Source: an uncultured Collinsella sp.
GTDB lineage: Bacteria > Actinomycetota > Coriobacteriia > Coriobacteriales > Coriobacteriaceae
Length of the DNA stretch: 13,289 nt
Direction: 5' to 3'
Assembly (NCBI GenBank): GCA_902465015.1
Contig: CABQLK010000055.1
Coordinates: 1 to 13,289 of the forward strand
The translations under genes were made by a program, and so were the position numbers. This document shows positions 13,288 through 13,289 of the stretch, in pieces (positions within the stretch are counted from its first letter, which is position 1; the number at the start of each line of letters is the position of its first letter). The notes under the pieces are model-generated. The model was not told where the DNA came from. It saw nothing but the letters and a program-made list of their open reading frames with translations, and did not search any database.

Positions 13288-13289
13288 TC

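Overview
The window looks like chromosomal DNA of a Gram-positive, moderately GC-rich gut actinobacterium, most likely Collinsella or a close Coriobacteriia relative. The grounds are codon use strongly biased to G/C at third positions, a sortase-anchored secreted peptidase, a D-aspartate-ligase-like ATP-grasp enzyme beside an aspartate/glutamate racemase, an ECF transporter with a fused ATPase, and dispersed palindromes of the GGGGACGTTC and ACCTGTC kinds. The genus is inferred from protein style, not from a marker gene. I saw no rRNA, tRNA, insertion sequence or CRISPR array.

Layout. (1) 58-2007: secreted family C69 dipeptidase with a proline-rich stalk and an LPTTG sorting signal, followed by a terminator. 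(2) 2128-5643: a transport operon. It opens with a promoter and a 22-residue leader peptide carrying three consecutive Trp codons, then an intrinsic terminator, which together form a textbook ribosome-mediated tryptophan attenuator. The structural genes are an ECF S component, a fused two-domain ECF ATPase and the EcfT subunit, closed by a strong terminator. The leader makes tryptophan, or a Trp-derived compound, the best-supported substrate. A 20/21 inverted repeat brackets the attenuator terminator and is not explained by simple attenuation. (3) 5703-7790, minus strand: ATP-grasp ligase, then an Asp/Glu racemase with its own promoter and palindrome. This pair resembles the D-Asp cross-bridge genes of Enterococcus faecium. 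(4) 8013-8645: MOSC-domain protein, divergent from the ligase. (5) 8880-10013: secreted coiled-coil protein with a C-terminal lysozyme-like domain, preceded by a palindrome-rich regulatory region. (6) 10051-13287, minus strand: in transcription order, a HigA-type antitoxin at the window edge, a small membrane protein, then a probable three-gene operon (FxLYD-domain membrane protein, XRE-like regulator, membrane-anchored Ser/Thr kinase). The Shine-Dalgarno site of the FxLYD gene lies inside a perfect 14-bp inverted repeat.

How the genes may work together. The first half serves amino-acid acquisition: extracellular dipeptide cleavage, then uptake controlled by Trp supply. The middle serves the cell wall: a D-Asp bridge pair and a wall hydrolase-like protein. 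The end is a signalling and toxin-antitoxin-like stretch. The most noteworthy signals are the Trp-codon attenuator on an ECF transporter, the inverted repeat around its terminator, and the Shine-Dalgarno-sequestering inverted repeat ahead of the kinase operon.
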